DNA from: an uncultured Clostridia bacterium
GTDB lineage: Bacteria; Bacillota; Clostridia; TANB77; RGIG9151
Assembly (NCBI GenBank): GCA_934500865.1
Contig: CAKSUD010000043.1
Coordinates: 1-14,399 of the forward strand
Reading direction: 5' to 3'
DNA: 14,399 bases
Below, piece after piece: positions 14,316-14,399 of the stretch. Below the pieces are notes generated by a model that saw only the letters and a list, made by a program, of their open reading frames with translations, was not told the origin of the DNA and ran no database searches. The position numbers and the translations under genes are program-made. Every line of letters starts with the position of its first letter. The stretch's first letter is position 1.

Positions 14316-14399
14316 CTAAACACCTCTATTTTTTCCTCTTACAAAAAGTTTCTTTATTTTCTCAAACATCTTCTCATACCACTTTTTCTCAGTATATTC
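14316..14399 (-). CDS. 3' end of an unidentified gene, cut by the window edge
   Basis: One minus-strand frame stays open from the edge to a TAG at 14318-14316, ending KLFVRGKNRGV. The 27 visible residues are lysine-rich and amphipathic, which is not enough to name a family. The stop is 3 bp before the ATG of the radical SAM gene, and its last codons contain that gene's ribosome binding site, a layout typical of an operon. Confidence 0.5.
   Translation of the reverse strand, partial: EYTEKKWYEKMFEKIKKLFVRGKNRGV

Overview
The window is AT-rich and every supported gene lies on the minus strand, so transcription runs from position 14399 towards position 1. The infC-rpmI-rplT order with a leader attenuator, strong AGGAGG-type ribosome binding sites, TTG and GTG starts, and a gpr germination protease gene together point to a low-GC, endospore-forming Bacillota, most likely a Clostridia member (Lachnospiraceae-like by general feel; the family is not proven).

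Layout in transcription order: (1) 14399-10588: the tail of an unknown gene, a PflX-type radical SAM protein, then gpr, a LuxR-type regulator and glyA, packed closely. The gpr ribosome binding site lies inside a hairpin that also looks like a terminator, with a candidate forespore (sigma F/G-type) promoter overlapping that hairpin. (2) 10563-6964: a terminator-like hairpin after glyA that also holds the ribosome binding site of the next gene, then ykvI (membrane transporter family), murL and murD, closed by a clear terminator. The murL-murD pair resembles the alternative D-glutamate route of peptidoglycan synthesis: a MurD2-type ligase adds L-Glu and MurL then epimerises it. (3) 6909-1921: a promoter, two tandem paralogous membrane-anchored VirD4/TraG-like ATPases with no other conjugation gene in view, and a terminator. 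(4) 1701-1908: a 208-bp non-coding element with 24-bp terminal inverted repeats and nested hairpins, probably a MITE or structured intergenic repeat. (5) 1665-181: a strong promoter, an L20-type leader with a terminator and a competing pairing, then infC, rpmI and rplT, followed by two terminators with a further inverted repeat between them. (6) 119-1: a promoter and the first 19 codons of an unknown gene.

The most interesting items are the orphan pair of coupling-protein-like ATPases, the MurL/MurD2-like pair with altered MurD substrate-site residues, the inverted-repeat element, and two gene starts (gpr and ykvI) whose Shine-Dalgarno sequence forms the 3' arm of a terminator-like hairpin. 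Functions rest on motif recognition and recalled family knowledge; no database search was possible.
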